Made by a program: the position numbers and the translations under genes. A DNA stretch of 64,000 nucleotides from Mariniblastus sp. (GTDB taxonomy: Bacteria > Planctomycetota > Planctomycetia > Pirellulales > Pirellulaceae): contig WTFU01000054.1 of assembly GCA_011523945.1 (NCBI GenBank), forward strand, positions 1-64,000, written 5' to 3'. The notes under the pieces were generated by a model, which searched no databases, was not told the origin of the DNA, and worked only from the letters and a program-made list of their open reading frames with translations. Within the stretch, counting starts at the first letter, position 1, and every line of letters begins with the position of its first letter. Shown piece by piece: positions 55,977-64,000 of this stretch.

Positions 55977-57278
55977 ATGAAAGTTCTCGTTGTTGGTAAC
56001 GGAGGGCGTGAACACGCCATCGCGTGGAAAATATCACAAAGCCCTCGGGCAGATCGTGTATTCGTTGCCCCAGGTAATGCCGGTACTGCAAAAGATGTGG
56101 AAAACATCGAAATTGCGGCCGACAACATCACCGAGTTGGTCGCTTTTGCCAAGCAAAACGAAGTTGGACTAACCGTGGTCGGTCCCGAAATTCCGCTTTG
56201 CAATGGAATCGTGGACGCTTTTGAGCATGCCGGTCTAAAAGTCTTTGGCCCCTCGCGTGCCGCCGCCCAACTCGAAGGCAGTAAAGTATTTTGCAAAAAC
56301 GTTCTCCGGGCGGCAGACGTACCGACCGCCGATTTTCAGGAATTTCACAGTGCCGAACCGGCCGAGCGATTCATCAATGAGCGATACAGCGAAACACCTG
56401 ACGACTGCCCCGTCGTCATCAAGGCCGACGGATTGGCCGCTGGTAAAGGTGCCATCGTTTGTAGCACTCGGGATGAAGCCCTCGAGGCGATCGACATTAT
56501 CGCACGGCAAAAACAATTTGGTGATGCCGGCAATAAAATGATTATCGAAGACCGGCTTCAAGGAATAGAAGCCAGTATCCTCGCCATTACTGACGGTCAA
56601 ACGATCCTCACACTCCCGCCCGCCGAGGATCATAAACGTGCTCACGACGGAGACACCGGCCCCAACACAGGAGGTATGGGCGCCTACTGCCCGACCCCGT
56701 CGATTGACGACAAAACGCTTCGCTGGGTCGAGTCGAACGTATTGGTTCAAACCGTACACGTCATGAAACGAAAACGAAACCCATTCCGAGGCATTTTGTA
56801 CGCCGGCATGATGATGACGCCGCAAGGGCCGAAAGTTCTCGAATACAACGTTCGATTCGGTGACCCCGAGTGCCAACCCTTGCTGATGCGCCTCAAAACT
56901 GACTTCCTCGACCTACTCGAGGCAACCGTCGATCGTAGACTAAGCGAAATTGGAGCACTGCAATGGGATGAACGCCCCAGCGTTTGCGTCGTAATGGCTT
57001 CCGAAGGCTATCCCGGGAAATATGAAAAAGGGAAAATCATACGCGGTCTCGAAGAAGCCGCTGCTATCGAAGATGTCAAAGTCTTCCATGCCGGCACCCG
57101 CTTGGACGACGCACAAAACGTAGTTACCAACGGTGGTAGAGTCCTCGGCGTTACCGCTCTTGGAGACTCCGTCGCCACTGCAAAACTCCAAGCTTACAAG
57201 GCAATTAAATGCATTCGCTGGGATGGAGCTTGGTGTCGAAAAGATATTTCAGATAAAGCGATCACCCTCAGTCGTTAA
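55977..57278 (+). CDS. purD: Phosphoribosylamine-glycine ligase
   Basis: GAR synthetase catalyses the second step of purine synthesis, joining glycine to phosphoribosylamine with ATP. Motifs are VVGNGGREHAIAWKIS at the N-terminus, the ATP-grasp VVIKADGLAAGKGAIV near residue 150, GPNTGGMGAYCPTP, and EYNVRFGDPECQPLLMRL. At 433 residues the length is normal. The ATG start is clear. It stands alone, divergent from the cupredoxin gene and convergent with the GH108 gene. Confidence 0.97.
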   Translation: MKVLVVGNGGREHAIAWKISQSPRADRVFVAPGNAGTAKDVENIEIAADNITELVAFAKQNEVGLTVVGPEIPLCNGIVDAFEHAGLKVFGPSRAAAQLEGSKVFCKNVLRAADVPTADFQEFHSAEPAERFINERYSETPDDCPVVIKADGLAAGKGAIVCSTRDEALEAIDIIARQKQFGDAGNKMIIEDRLQGIEASILAITDGQTILTLPPAEDHKRAHDGDTGPNTGGMGAYCPTPSIDDKTLRWVESNVLVQTVHVMKRKRNPFRGILYAGMMMTPQGPKVLEYNVRFGDPECQPLLMRLKTDFLDLLEATVDRRLSEIGALQWDERPSVCVVMASEGYPGKYEKGKIIRGLEEAAAIEDVKVFHAGTRLDDAQNVVTNGGRVLGVTALGDSVATAKLQAYKAIKCIRWDGAWCRKDISDKAITLSR

Positions 57279-57305
57279 GCGATCGCTCTCGACGATCGGC
57301 AGAAC

Positions 57306-57334
57306 CATTGCCAGCGTTTTGCCGGCTGGCAATG
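57306..57334. repeat. Perfect 10-bp hairpin between convergent genes
   Basis: CATTGCCAGC and GCTGGCAATG form a perfect 10-bp stem around a 9-base loop in the 110-base gap between purD and the GH108 gene. There is no T-tract of more than two on either side. It may still act as a bidirectional transcript end or stability element. Confidence 0.6.
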
Positions 57335-57388
57335 AAAACCAACCTCAACGACCATTTTAGATCGCTGCCATAATTGAGTTTCTCGCGG

Positions 57389-57976
57389 TTAACATAAGTC
57401 GACGCGATTTAGCCACCCACGAGCAAACCGCTCCTGAGTCGAATCTCGATTCATCACATCAAGATAATGAGAAGCCTGCATTAAATTGAGAATTTTCAAC
57501 AAGTAGTCGGGGCGTCCTTTCTCCAATTCGAGAAACGCCCCAAGAGTCGCTAATGTTCGATCGCCAAATTTCCCGTCGACCTCAATATCAGCATAGTCTT
57601 TCTCATTCCGATTGAGACGATTTAACCCAACCTGAAGATAGCGTACGGATCGACCAACTCCCTGATTCACCCCCGTATCAAACACCTTGTTGGCAATGTG
57701 CTGATCAGGGATCTCATCCCCACGAATCGGCATCCAATACCTTACGCGAAACAGTTCCTTTGCCAACAAACTGAGCTCTAAATTCTCATTGATCACCGCC
57801 TTGAAATCTTGAGGATTCTCGCGCTTAAGTCGATCCACCAACGCCCACCCCTCCCAATCGGGATTGAACTTTCGCGATACACCACGATGGGTTTCACCAC
57901 CGCGGTCGACTGGGTCGTTAACGTATCCACCCTCGCGCAACTCGGTCTCGCCGTACGCAATATCAAAATCAGCCAT
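57389..57976 (-). CDS. GH108-type N-acetylmuramidase with peptidoglycan-binding C-terminus
   Basis: The N-terminal domain has the GH108 signature EGGYVNDPVDRGGETHRGVS with the catalytic Glu, found in lysozymes of phages and a few bacteria. The C-terminal half (VNQGVGRSVRYLQVGLNRLN and VDGKFGDRTLATLGAFLE) is the predicted peptidoglycan-binding domain of this family. The ATG at 57976 (MADFDIAYGE) is preferred over 57988. No signal peptide is visible, so release would need a holin or lysis. No other phage genes are nearby. Confidence 0.88.
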   Translation of the reverse strand: MADFDIAYGETELREGGYVNDPVDRGGETHRGVSRKFNPDWEGWALVDRLKRENPQDFKAVINENLELSLLAKELFRVRYWMPIRGDEIPDQHIANKVFDTGVNQGVGRSVRYLQVGLNRLNRNEKDYADIEVDGKFGDRTLATLGAFLELEKGRPDYLLKILNLMQASHYLDVMNRDSTQERFARGWLNRVDLC

Positions 57977-58056
57977 TAATTCCCCCAAACTTTTCGAGCA
58001 GGCTTAAGGCAAACCCAAACCACCAATACTATGAAAACGAAGCCGAATGCTACAAA

Positions 58057-58692
58057 TCAATCGTCCCCATCCAGTAAATCGTCCGCGTAACCGGGGGGAA
58101 AAGGATCATAATTAGTCCTCTCATCCAACCTCAGCCGTTCATCAGAATTCTTATTTTCATCTGCAACGCCTCGGTCCAACCCAAATTCTTCCAGCCAGTC
58201 AATTTCATCGAGCTGCTCGATCTGCAGCTTCTTCTCTTCAATTGACTCATTCGCTATTTCCTCCGTCGACTCACCAGTTATTTGGTCGAACCATTGGTCG
58301 CTATCAACTGGAGTTGATTTTCGTCGAAGAGCCGCCTTATGAAGCCGATGGTCACTGGAAACAACTGTCAACTTCTTGGGGGTGGAATTCTTTTGAATCA
58401 ATATCTCAATCAGCGTGTCGGCGTCTTCATAGCCAAGCGCATAGATGATGGTCAATCCGCTCTCGGTTTGTGTCGACCGAGACTCTCCGGAGGGTAAACG
58501 CGTTGCATCAAAAACGAGGGCAGTCCGTTGCTTGATCGACTTAGGCAAACTGACCTCCAATTCTCCCACTAATCGATTTCTTCCACGCTGCAACGAAGCA
58601 GGTGTGCGTGACCTGCCTTCCAGTCCGCACTGAAAAACCAGATTGTAACCGTCGATTAGAATCAGATAGTCGTTTACCAATCTAAATCCCAC
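58057..58692 (-). CDS. NYN domain (YacP-like) RNase family protein
   Basis: The 211-residue product has the PIN-like NYN fold: DYLILIDGYNLVFQC at the start, ALVFDATRLPSG, YEDADTLIEILIQKN and LTVVSSDHRLHKAALRR, with the conserved acidic residues of a metal-dependent RNase centre. The C-terminal half is highly acidic. YacP/Rae1-type proteins cut mRNA on ribosomes in Bacillus; that role is an extrapolation. The start is GTG. It lies 80 bases upstream of the GH108 gene on the same strand. Confidence 0.87.
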   Translation of the reverse strand: MGFRLVNDYLILIDGYNLVFQCGLEGRSRTPASLQRGRNRLVGELEVSLPKSIKQRTALVFDATRLPSGESRSTQTESGLTIIYALGYEDADTLIEILIQKNSTPKKLTVVSSDHRLHKAALRRKSTPVDSDQWFDQITGESTEEIANESIEEKKLQIEQLDEIDWLEEFGLDRGVADENKNSDERLRLDERTNYDPFPPGYADDLLDGDD

Positions 58693-58716
58693 TTACCAGC
58701 CAAAGTGTGTGCGCAT

Positions 58717-58747
58717 AAAAAAAGCGGCCATCGAAAGATTAGCCGCT
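58717..58747 (-). terminator. Rho-independent terminator after PEP-CTERM gene
   Basis: On the minus strand AGCGGC and GCCGCT pair around a loop of about 13 bases, followed by T7. It lies 22 bases after the stop of the PEP-CTERM gene. Confidence 0.9.
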
Positions 58748-58769
58748 TGCTGTACGAATCAGAGACGCT

Positions 58770-59522
58770 CTAGCTCTTTCGTCGTCGAGCCAAACCCGCA
58801 AAGCCGAAAAGGCCTAAAACCAGTAAACTGCTAGGCTCAGGAACTGCGTTAAAAGTAACCACGTCTGCGAAAGTCGACCCAACAACCAAGTCATCCACCA
58901 CAATGGTCTCGTTTACCGAAGAATTAGATTCACGGAGATAAAAACCCTCAACGTTGTTGGTGTCGTTAGTTGTTGTAACGATCGAAGTGTCTGTGTCTTG
59001 GGACGCATCAATCCAAAGATTAGCGAGACCTGAGTCTCTGTCGTAACCGATAATTGCTCGATAAACTGTGTCGTAACTTAAAGTTGACCCCCAGCTTGCC
59101 TGAGCAGTCGATGTGTGGCTGATTCCGACCAAAAATCCGTTAGCATCTGCGGTGTTGACGTCCATTCTCGCCGTGAAGTCCGAGGTTCCATTCCCGAAAT
59201 GAGCGAAATACTCAAAGTCGGTTCCGCCAGGATTGTTCGCTGACACCGAAAAGTCAAAGCCAGCAAAAACGGTTCCCGTGGTGATTGTGGTTCCAAGCAA
59301 GCGATTGACATCTTCACTCTGTGAATCGGTTAGAATTACCTTCCCACCCGACACCTGAATCTGCCCTTCTGTACCGCTGTGTCTCGTCCAGTCTGAGGAA
59401 ACAGTGGTCAAAGAACCATCCGAGTAATCAAAGCCCTCTGAAAAGTAAACGTCCGCCCTAACAAAGCCAGACAGTGCAACAAATGCAACCACGGCGGCAG
59501 AAACAAATAATCTGTTATTCAT
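58770..59522 (-). CDS. PEP-CTERM sorting-signal protein
   Basis: The 250-residue product has a signal peptide (VSAAVVAFVALSGFVRA) and a C-terminal sorting signal VPEPSSLLVLGLFGFAGLAR followed by RRKS. The middle is a beta-sandwich-like domain of about 190 residues with no clear active site, possibly a lectin-like fold. Exosortase would process the tail and deliver it to the surface or matrix. No exosortase gene is in the window. The ATG at 59522 is preferred over 59594. Confidence 0.93.
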   Translation of the reverse strand: MNNRLFVSAAVVAFVALSGFVRADVYFSEGFDYSDGSLTTVSSDWTRHSGTEGQIQVSGGKVILTDSQSEDVNRLLGTTITTGTVFAGFDFSVSANNPGGTDFEYFAHFGNGTSDFTARMDVNTADANGFLVGISHTSTAQASWGSTLSYDTVYRAIIGYDRDSGLANLWIDASQDTDTSIVTTTNDTNNVEGFYLRESNSSVNETIVVDDLVVGSTFADVVTFNAVPEPSSLLVLGLFGFAGLARRRKS

Positions 59523-59592
59523 CGAAAAATCCAGATAAAAATCTTCAAAATTGCATAAAATCCATGTTGTTGGGGAACAGTCTAATCCCATC

Positions 59593-59634
59593 AAATTTAG
59601 ATTTCAAGGACTAAACCTCCTAATCTCTAAATTT
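59593..59634. repeat. Inverted repeat upstream of PEP-CTERM gene
   Basis: AAATTTAGA and TCTAAATTT are perfect 9-bp arms spaced by 24 bases, 71-112 bases upstream of the PEP-CTERM start on the minus strand. The arms could be a two-site operator. The pairing is AT-rich, so a chance origin is possible. Confidence 0.35.
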
Positions 59635-59820
59635 TAACAAAAGGTAACAACCAGAAAATCTCCATCTAAAATCCGACCAAAGGGAAGAATAATCCCCTTA
59701 AAGCGAACTAAGGTTTTGCAATGAAAACAGGTTTTCCAATCTCGATTATTCGAGGATAGAGCCAACCTTAAAGTTGTCTTACAATTCGAGCCAATCGAAG
59801 TAATAAGAGAACAATCGAGG

Positions 59821-61317
59821 ATGGCCACTTTTGGATTTGGCCCTGAGAATTGTCAGCTGAAGCCATTTAAGGAATGCAAATTGAGCGTCCAATCTCTGAG
59901 CAACGCACGAACGAAAACCGTCGCAACGGTAGGTCCGGCATCTATCTCACCGGATATTTTAAAAAAACTCCTCCATGCGGGCGTCGACGTCTTTCGAATT
60001 AACATGGCTCACGGCTCTCGGGAATCCCATGAATTGGCGGTCGCAAACATCAGATCCGCCTCGGAAACGACAGGACTTCCTGCCGGAATCCTCGTTGATC
60101 TGGCCGGCCCAAAAATTCGCTTGGGGCAACTAACTCAAAATCCACTGGTGCTCAACAACGGGGATGAAATCAAGTTCGTGCGCGGGACACAATCCAAATC
60201 GGATGACGAGCTTACATGTATCTACGAACCGCTGATTGACGAGGTCAAAATTGGTGACGCCATCGTGTTGGCAGATGGCCTAGCTCGCTTGTCAGTGATT
60301 ACCAAAGAAAAAGACCATTTGGTGTGCCGAGTGAACGATGGCGGGGCGATTCGCTCGAGACAAGGGGTGAATCTTCCAGGCACTAATTTAAGCGTGCCCG
60401 CGCTTGGTCCCGTTGATCGAGACAACGCAAAATGGGCGGCAGGACAGGGCGTTGAATTTGTGAGTCTCAGCTTTGTCCGCAACGCCGACGAAATCAAGGA
60501 ACTCCAGAACCTCTTAGCGTCCGAGAATAGCGAGGCGATGGTGATCGCAAAAATAGAAAAAAGAGAAGCGCTCGACGCACTCGATGCGATCGTCGAAGCG
60601 ACCGACGGTGTCATGGTCGCAAGAGGTGACTTGGGTGTTGAAATTGATATTGAAAAAACTCCAGCTGCGCAAAAACGAATCATTAAAACTTGCCTCCGCT
60701 TTCGCAAACCAGTGATCGTCGCCACCCAAATGCTCGAAAGTATGCACGCCTCGAAACAACCAACGCGGGCCGAAGTAACCGATGTCGCCAATGCCATTCA
60801 CGATGGCGCTGATGCCTGTATGCTCTCCGGCGAAACAGCCATTGGAGAATACCCGGTAGAATCGGTTCAAATGATGAACAAGATCATGACCGAAACGGAA
60901 AAATCGCTATCTCAGCAACGGGCCCGTATGAGGAGCGAAGACTATGCGTCGGCCTGGGACGTTTCCGATGCGGTCATTTTTGGCGCGGCTCACGTTGCCA
61001 AAAGAATTCATGCGAAAATCGTTGTGATTGCGAGCCGCAACTCAGAAATCGCACTCCTAAAATCTAAACAGCGCGATCTAATTCCCACGATTTGCATCAC
61101 CGACCACCCCAATTGCTACCGAAGGATGTCTCTTTTTTGGGGCGTTACGCCGGTACTCAGCTCATCGCCACTTCAACAAGACGAACTCCTCAGTTTTGTC
61201 AATCAATGGGCAGCGTCCAATGAAGACTTAAAATCGGGAGATCATTTCGTCGTTGTTACGGACACAGATCTCCTACCCGGCGTACACGATTCGGTACTCG
61301 TCGCCCAGATCGATTAA
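59821..61317 (+). CDS. pyk: Pyruvate kinase
   Basis: The enzyme makes pyruvate and ATP from phosphoenolpyruvate and ADP. Motifs are RTKTVATVGPASISPDIL, the phosphate-binding VFRINMAHGSRESH, LVDLAGPKIRLGQL, the lysine region AMVIAKIEKREALDAL, the metal-binding MVARGDLGVEIDIEKTPAAQ, and ATQMLESMHASKQPTRAEV. A regulatory C-terminal domain follows. At 498 residues the length is normal. The ATG at 59821 adds about 20 residues before the usual start. Confidence 0.96.
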   Translation: MATFGFGPENCQLKPFKECKLSVQSLSNARTKTVATVGPASISPDILKKLLHAGVDVFRINMAHGSRESHELAVANIRSASETTGLPAGILVDLAGPKIRLGQLTQNPLVLNNGDEIKFVRGTQSKSDDELTCIYEPLIDEVKIGDAIVLADGLARLSVITKEKDHLVCRVNDGGAIRSRQGVNLPGTNLSVPALGPVDRDNAKWAAGQGVEFVSLSFVRNADEIKELQNLLASENSEAMVIAKIEKREALDALDAIVEATDGVMVARGDLGVEIDIEKTPAAQKRIIKTCLRFRKPVIVATQMLESMHASKQPTRAEVTDVANAIHDGADACMLSGETAIGEYPVESVQMMNKIMTETEKSLSQQRARMRSEDYASAWDVSDAVIFGAAHVAKRIHAKIVVIASRNSEIALLKSKQRDLIPTICITDHPNCYRRMSLFWGVTPVLSSSPLQQDELLSFVNQWAASNEDLKSGDHFVVVTDTDLLPGVHDSVLVAQID

Positions 61318-61822
61318 ATTCCATCATCGCATGGTCTAAAATAAGGCATTCCCAATTGGCTTACCGTCTGAGCAACCATTCTGGATTAAAAAACCTTCGC
61401 GTCTTTTCAAATGGAACGCGATAACGCTAAAAAAAAATTGGCGGGTGCCGCGTTCTGAGTCAGCCCCAAAGTCCATCGTTCTAAATGGGATTGCCTTAGA
61501 TCCAAAGCGTCAGGTCATTGAGACCTTTTCATCTACGCCATCGATTTCGAGTGAGTTCGCCTTATCTGACTTGAAATTTCGGGATTGGTTGTCAAGTGAC
61601 TGGCCAGTCCGATGTTAATCGCAAGCAGCAGCGGAACTCTTCATCTTAATTTTCGCAATTGCCATGCCAATCAGAAACAATCGCTAAATCCGAAAATCGC
61701 TCAAGCAAATCCCAATCACGACGCGACTTGCGTTAAAAAAATTTCACTGCGCATGTAGCTCGTATACAATCTCAAGCCACTGTGAGAAAACTGCTCCCCG
61801 ACGCGACCGACCGGCGTTAGGG
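61318..61822. other. 505-base intergenic region between convergent genes
   Basis: The region separates pyk from a convergent gene of unknown function. No frame over 60 codons is listed here and I see no clear terminator or repeat. It may hold degraded sequence or regulatory elements, but nothing can be named. Confidence 0.4.
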
Positions 61823-62260
61823 CTAAGCAGCCTTGAGGGATTGCAACAAACTAACGGTGATCGCTTTAAATACCAACTTCTGTTTGTCGTAATCTCGATC
61901 CTCTGCTTGAGTCCAAAACAACAGGCACCTCTCCTCTGTTTTTACAATTTTCAATTCCGCACGAATTAAAAAGTCGAGACAATAAAACAAAGTTTCAATA
62001 CCACGCTCAAATGCTTCGTCGTCAGCGATCTCGCAAGGTGAAATCTCAATGTCTTCATAAGTTTGTTGCAAAGAGTCGATGGCCTCCTTGAGCACCGAAT
62101 CTATGTCGGTTTCGCGAGGATAAAGATGAACCGACCACGTTGTACTACCGTCTGGCGTCTCCAAGGTTATGACTTGCGGCGATCCGGAAACGTCATCAAT
62201 TAGCTTCCAATTCTCTGGGTACAAAAACTCAAGCCCCAGTTTGTCGTACTTTGCTGTCAT
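61823..62260 (-). CDS. Hypothetical protein (PsbP/DcrB-like stress fold possible)
   Basis: The 145-residue protein has no signal peptide and starts MTAKYDKLGLEFLYPENW. The pattern of a short strand then YPENWKLIDD, ETPDGSTTWSVHLYPRE and ERCLLFWTQAEDRDYDKQK is like the DUF1795/DcrB or PsbP fold, where a YPxxW-type segment opens the domain. This is fold-level recognition only. It is divergent from the TPR lipoprotein gene. Confidence 0.72.
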   Translation of the reverse strand: MTAKYDKLGLEFLYPENWKLIDDVSGSPQVITLETPDGSTTWSVHLYPRETDIDSVLKEAIDSLQQTYEDIEISPCEIADDEAFERGIETLFYCLDFLIRAELKIVKTEERCLLFWTQAEDRDYDKQKLVFKAITVSLLQSLKAA

Positions 62261-62515
62261 CTATCAAAAACTCTCCCAATCCATCACAAACAAATTTGAC
62301 GCCGGAAAACCCCGTATTGCTTCCCATGAGAAACCAATCACACAGCCAACACCCGCCTCCCCGCTAGCAGCCCTGTGATAGCTTGGCGAGGCTAATCCTT
62401 CACATGTTTGACTTTACGCGTCGAATCGAATAATCACAACCGCCCGAATGTTCCGATATGGTAAACAAACCGCAATTTTTGTAGAGTCCGCACTCGCTCG
62501 GGCAACGCTTATTAA

Positions 62516-63505
62516 TTGCGAAAACAAAAGTACTTGAAAGAGCCTCCATTGCGGCACACGATTCCAGATCAACGAATATCAAAAGGATGGCGAATCCTCG
62601 CGCTCGGTCTCGGAATCGGAATCCTTTCTTTTCAGATGGGCTGTTCTACCCTGACCGGATTAACCAATCACTCGACACAGTTCTCGCTAAACGATAACGC
62701 CCTGGAAGCGAGACAGCTAACTCGAAATGGAAACCTAGCTTGCCAAACAGGCGAACTTCGCAATGCCGAGCTCAACCAACGCGAGGCCATTAAAAAAAAT
62801 CCGTTCGACCCATGGCCCCGTGAGCGTCTGGCTCAAACACTTAAAAAGAGTGGCCAGACAGAAGAAGCAATCAAGGAGATGAGTGAGGCAGTTAAAATAT
62901 CTGACGGCGATCCACGTCTCGTTGTTGAGTTGGGCAACCTATACCTCGACAACGGAGATATCCACACGGCTAAAAACAAAGCTCAAATAGCACTGGAAGC
63001 AGAACACCGCTGCGGACCCGCACTCTTACTTTTAGGTCGAATTGCAATTGCAGAACAAGACTACACCGACGCGCTGCATCTGTTTCAGCGAGCAGCCGCA
63101 TGCTCTCCACCACCTCCCGGAATTCGGCTGAAAATTGCAGAAGCTTACCAGCTCGATAAAAAGTGGCGGCTGGCCAACAATACGATTGACAGTATTTTGC
63201 TGGATTATCCGGTGGAGAACTATCCAGAAAACCTAGTGATCGCTAAAGCTGAAGGTTTGATCGAAATGAACCAACCTTCTGCTGCTGAAAACTTTCTTCT
63301 CGAGCGACAAGCGAGTGAAAATTTCACACCAACCATGGTCTATCTTTTAGCGGCTGCCCAGAAGAGGATGCAGTCCTATAGCGACGCTCGAAATACGCTT
63401 GCTTCGGGCGCAAAAGCGTTTCCGAATTACCGGGCTCAATTTCTGGAAATTCGCAGTCAAATCGAGATTCCCGCGGTCAACGAGCGAGTCGCGCAACGAA
63501 AATAG
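62516..63505 (+). CDS. TPR-repeat lipoprotein
   Basis: The product has a hydrophobic leader (ILALGLGIGILSFQMGCSTL) ending in a lipobox-like FQMGC, so it is likely a lipoprotein. It is followed by TPR-type repeats such as RNGNLACQTGELRNAELNQR, SGQTEEAIKEMSEAVKISDG and EQDYTDALHLFQRAAACSPP. The listed start is a TTG at 62516; no ATG precedes the leader, so a TTG nearby must be used. Role unknown; the TPR suggests a scaffold. Confidence 0.85.
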   Translation: MRKQKYLKEPPLRHTIPDQRISKGWRILALGLGIGILSFQMGCSTLTGLTNHSTQFSLNDNALEARQLTRNGNLACQTGELRNAELNQREAIKKNPFDPWPRERLAQTLKKSGQTEEAIKEMSEAVKISDGDPRLVVELGNLYLDNGDIHTAKNKAQIALEAEHRCGPALLLLGRIAIAEQDYTDALHLFQRAAACSPPPPGIRLKIAEAYQLDKKWRLANNTIDSILLDYPVENYPENLVIAKAEGLIEMNQPSAAENFLLERQASENFTPTMVYLLAAAQKRMQSYSDARNTLASGAKAFPNYRAQFLEIRSQIEIPAVNERVAQRK

Positions 63506-63738
63506 CGATTCTGCCAATCAGAATTGCATCGCAGTGCTCAATTTCTTCCCCCAAAAGAACCGCACACTGCCCCCACAATCGGTTTAATTGATAACTTGAT
63601 ACCCGATTGGGGTCGCTCCGCCGTTTCTAGGCGAGGAATTCTTGTAGGAAGCGCAAAAACACAAGTTTGCGACTTATGTTTCAATAGTTCCACATACTAC
63701 CTCACTGAATTCCAACCCAATTGCCCGCGGAGCACGTT

Positions 63739-63993
63739 ATGTCATTCGAAAAAACCACTGTTACCAACGAAACGAATAACACAAATTTTGTGGATCGCCG
63801 ATCGGCGAGAAAACAAGACAATGCAGGTGGCTTTGAGCGACGCCAGTTTGCGGATGGACATCAGGGACTTTCTCCCGAAGCAGCCGAATTGGGCATCGCA
63901 ATCGATCAGTACAAATTAACCAACAGTCGCCGTTACATTACCCACGAAGAGATGATTCAAGTCATCAAGTCAATCGGTTACGTCAAATCCTAA
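63739..63993 (+). CDS. Small conserved hypothetical protein
   Basis: Starting at the ATG at 63739 the product is 84 residues: MSFEKTTVTNETNNTNFV then an Arg-rich ERRQFADGHQGLSPEAAEL and a C-terminal helical part SRRYITHEEMIQVIKSIGYV. I recall similar short proteins in other planctomycetes, with the ERRQF and ITxEEM segments conserved, and no known function. The stop lies 7 bases from the window edge. Confidence 0.78.
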   Translation: MSFEKTTVTNETNNTNFVDRRSARKQDNAGGFERRQFADGHQGLSPEAAELGIAIDQYKLTNSRRYITHEEMIQVIKSIGYVKS

Positions 63994-64000
63994 TTCGGAT

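Noticed and set aside
1-64000. CRISPR arrays, tRNA or rRNA genes, insertion sequences
   Set aside because: No regularly spaced repeats, no tRNA-like arms with a GTTCGAAT-type loop in a proper cloverleaf, and no transposase were seen in a read-through of both strands.

Overview
The window looks like ordinary chromosome from a marine-type member of the Planctomycetota, most likely Pirellulales-like. The signs are a PEP-CTERM sorted protein, a multi-gene ExbB/ExbD operon headed by large TPR proteins, a fused ResB-CcsA cytochrome c maturation protein, a caa3-type oxidase operon with planctomycete-style extras, frequent TTG/GTG starts with weak ribosome binding sites, and many lineage-type hypothetical proteins. 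No rRNA, tRNA, CRISPR array, insertion sequence or prophage was seen. Species cannot be named from this.

Layout. 1-1.4 kb (minus): ispF-ruvC-ruvA, with ruvA running off the left edge. 1.6-4.6 kb (plus): a three-gene ABC-2 type exporter. 5.1-6.2 kb: a membrane-anchored helix-turn-helix protein with a very acidic middle, closed by a strong terminator. 6.4-8.8 kb: an unknown protein followed by fumarylacetoacetase. 9.3-14.3 kb: a lipoprotein and the giant ResB-CcsA protein. 14.3-16.7 kb (minus): a membrane-anchored unknown and aroC. 16.8-20.1 kb (plus): an SBF-type transporter, prfA and prmC. 20.2-27.4 kb (minus): xerD, then the operon TPR(1032 aa)-TPR(354 aa)-exbB-exbD-exbD. 27.9-30.8 kb (plus): two paralogous membrane proteins of unknown role. 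31.2-32.1 kb: mdh with a terminator.

32.4-39.8 kb (plus): an esterase-fold protein without its catalytic residues, a degenerate histidine-kinase-type ATPase domain, then the flagellar export-gate genes fliF-fliO-fliP-fliQ-fliR-flhB. The flhB product stops before the self-cleaving NPTH domain and FliQ carries a long C-terminal tail. This is the least conventional part of the window. 39.9-43.6 kb (minus): sulfotransferase, SNF2 helicase and a lineage-type hypothetical. 44.0-45.5 kb (plus): a hypothetical and an alpha/beta hydrolase.

45.6-55.8 kb (minus) is a terminal-oxidase locus read right to left: cupredoxin-like protein, a 51-residue lipoprotein missed by the ORF track, diheme cytochrome c, coxB, coxA (A2 type, YSHPAV motif), heme O synthase, coxC with a long coiled-coil insert, subunit IV, a protein with two complete Sco domains, a DUF420 protein and a small CxxC membrane protein. 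It links with the ResB-CcsA gene, whose product would mature the c-type cytochromes. 56-64 kb: purD, a GH108 lysozyme, a NYN-domain protein, the PEP-CTERM protein, pyruvate kinase, a short hypothetical, a TPR lipoprotein and a small conserved protein.

No single complete undescribed system is evident. The best candidates are the altered flagellar export gate with its two degenerate-enzyme neighbours, and the modified caa3 oxidase locus. Functional statements rest on motif recognition by eye; no database search was possible.
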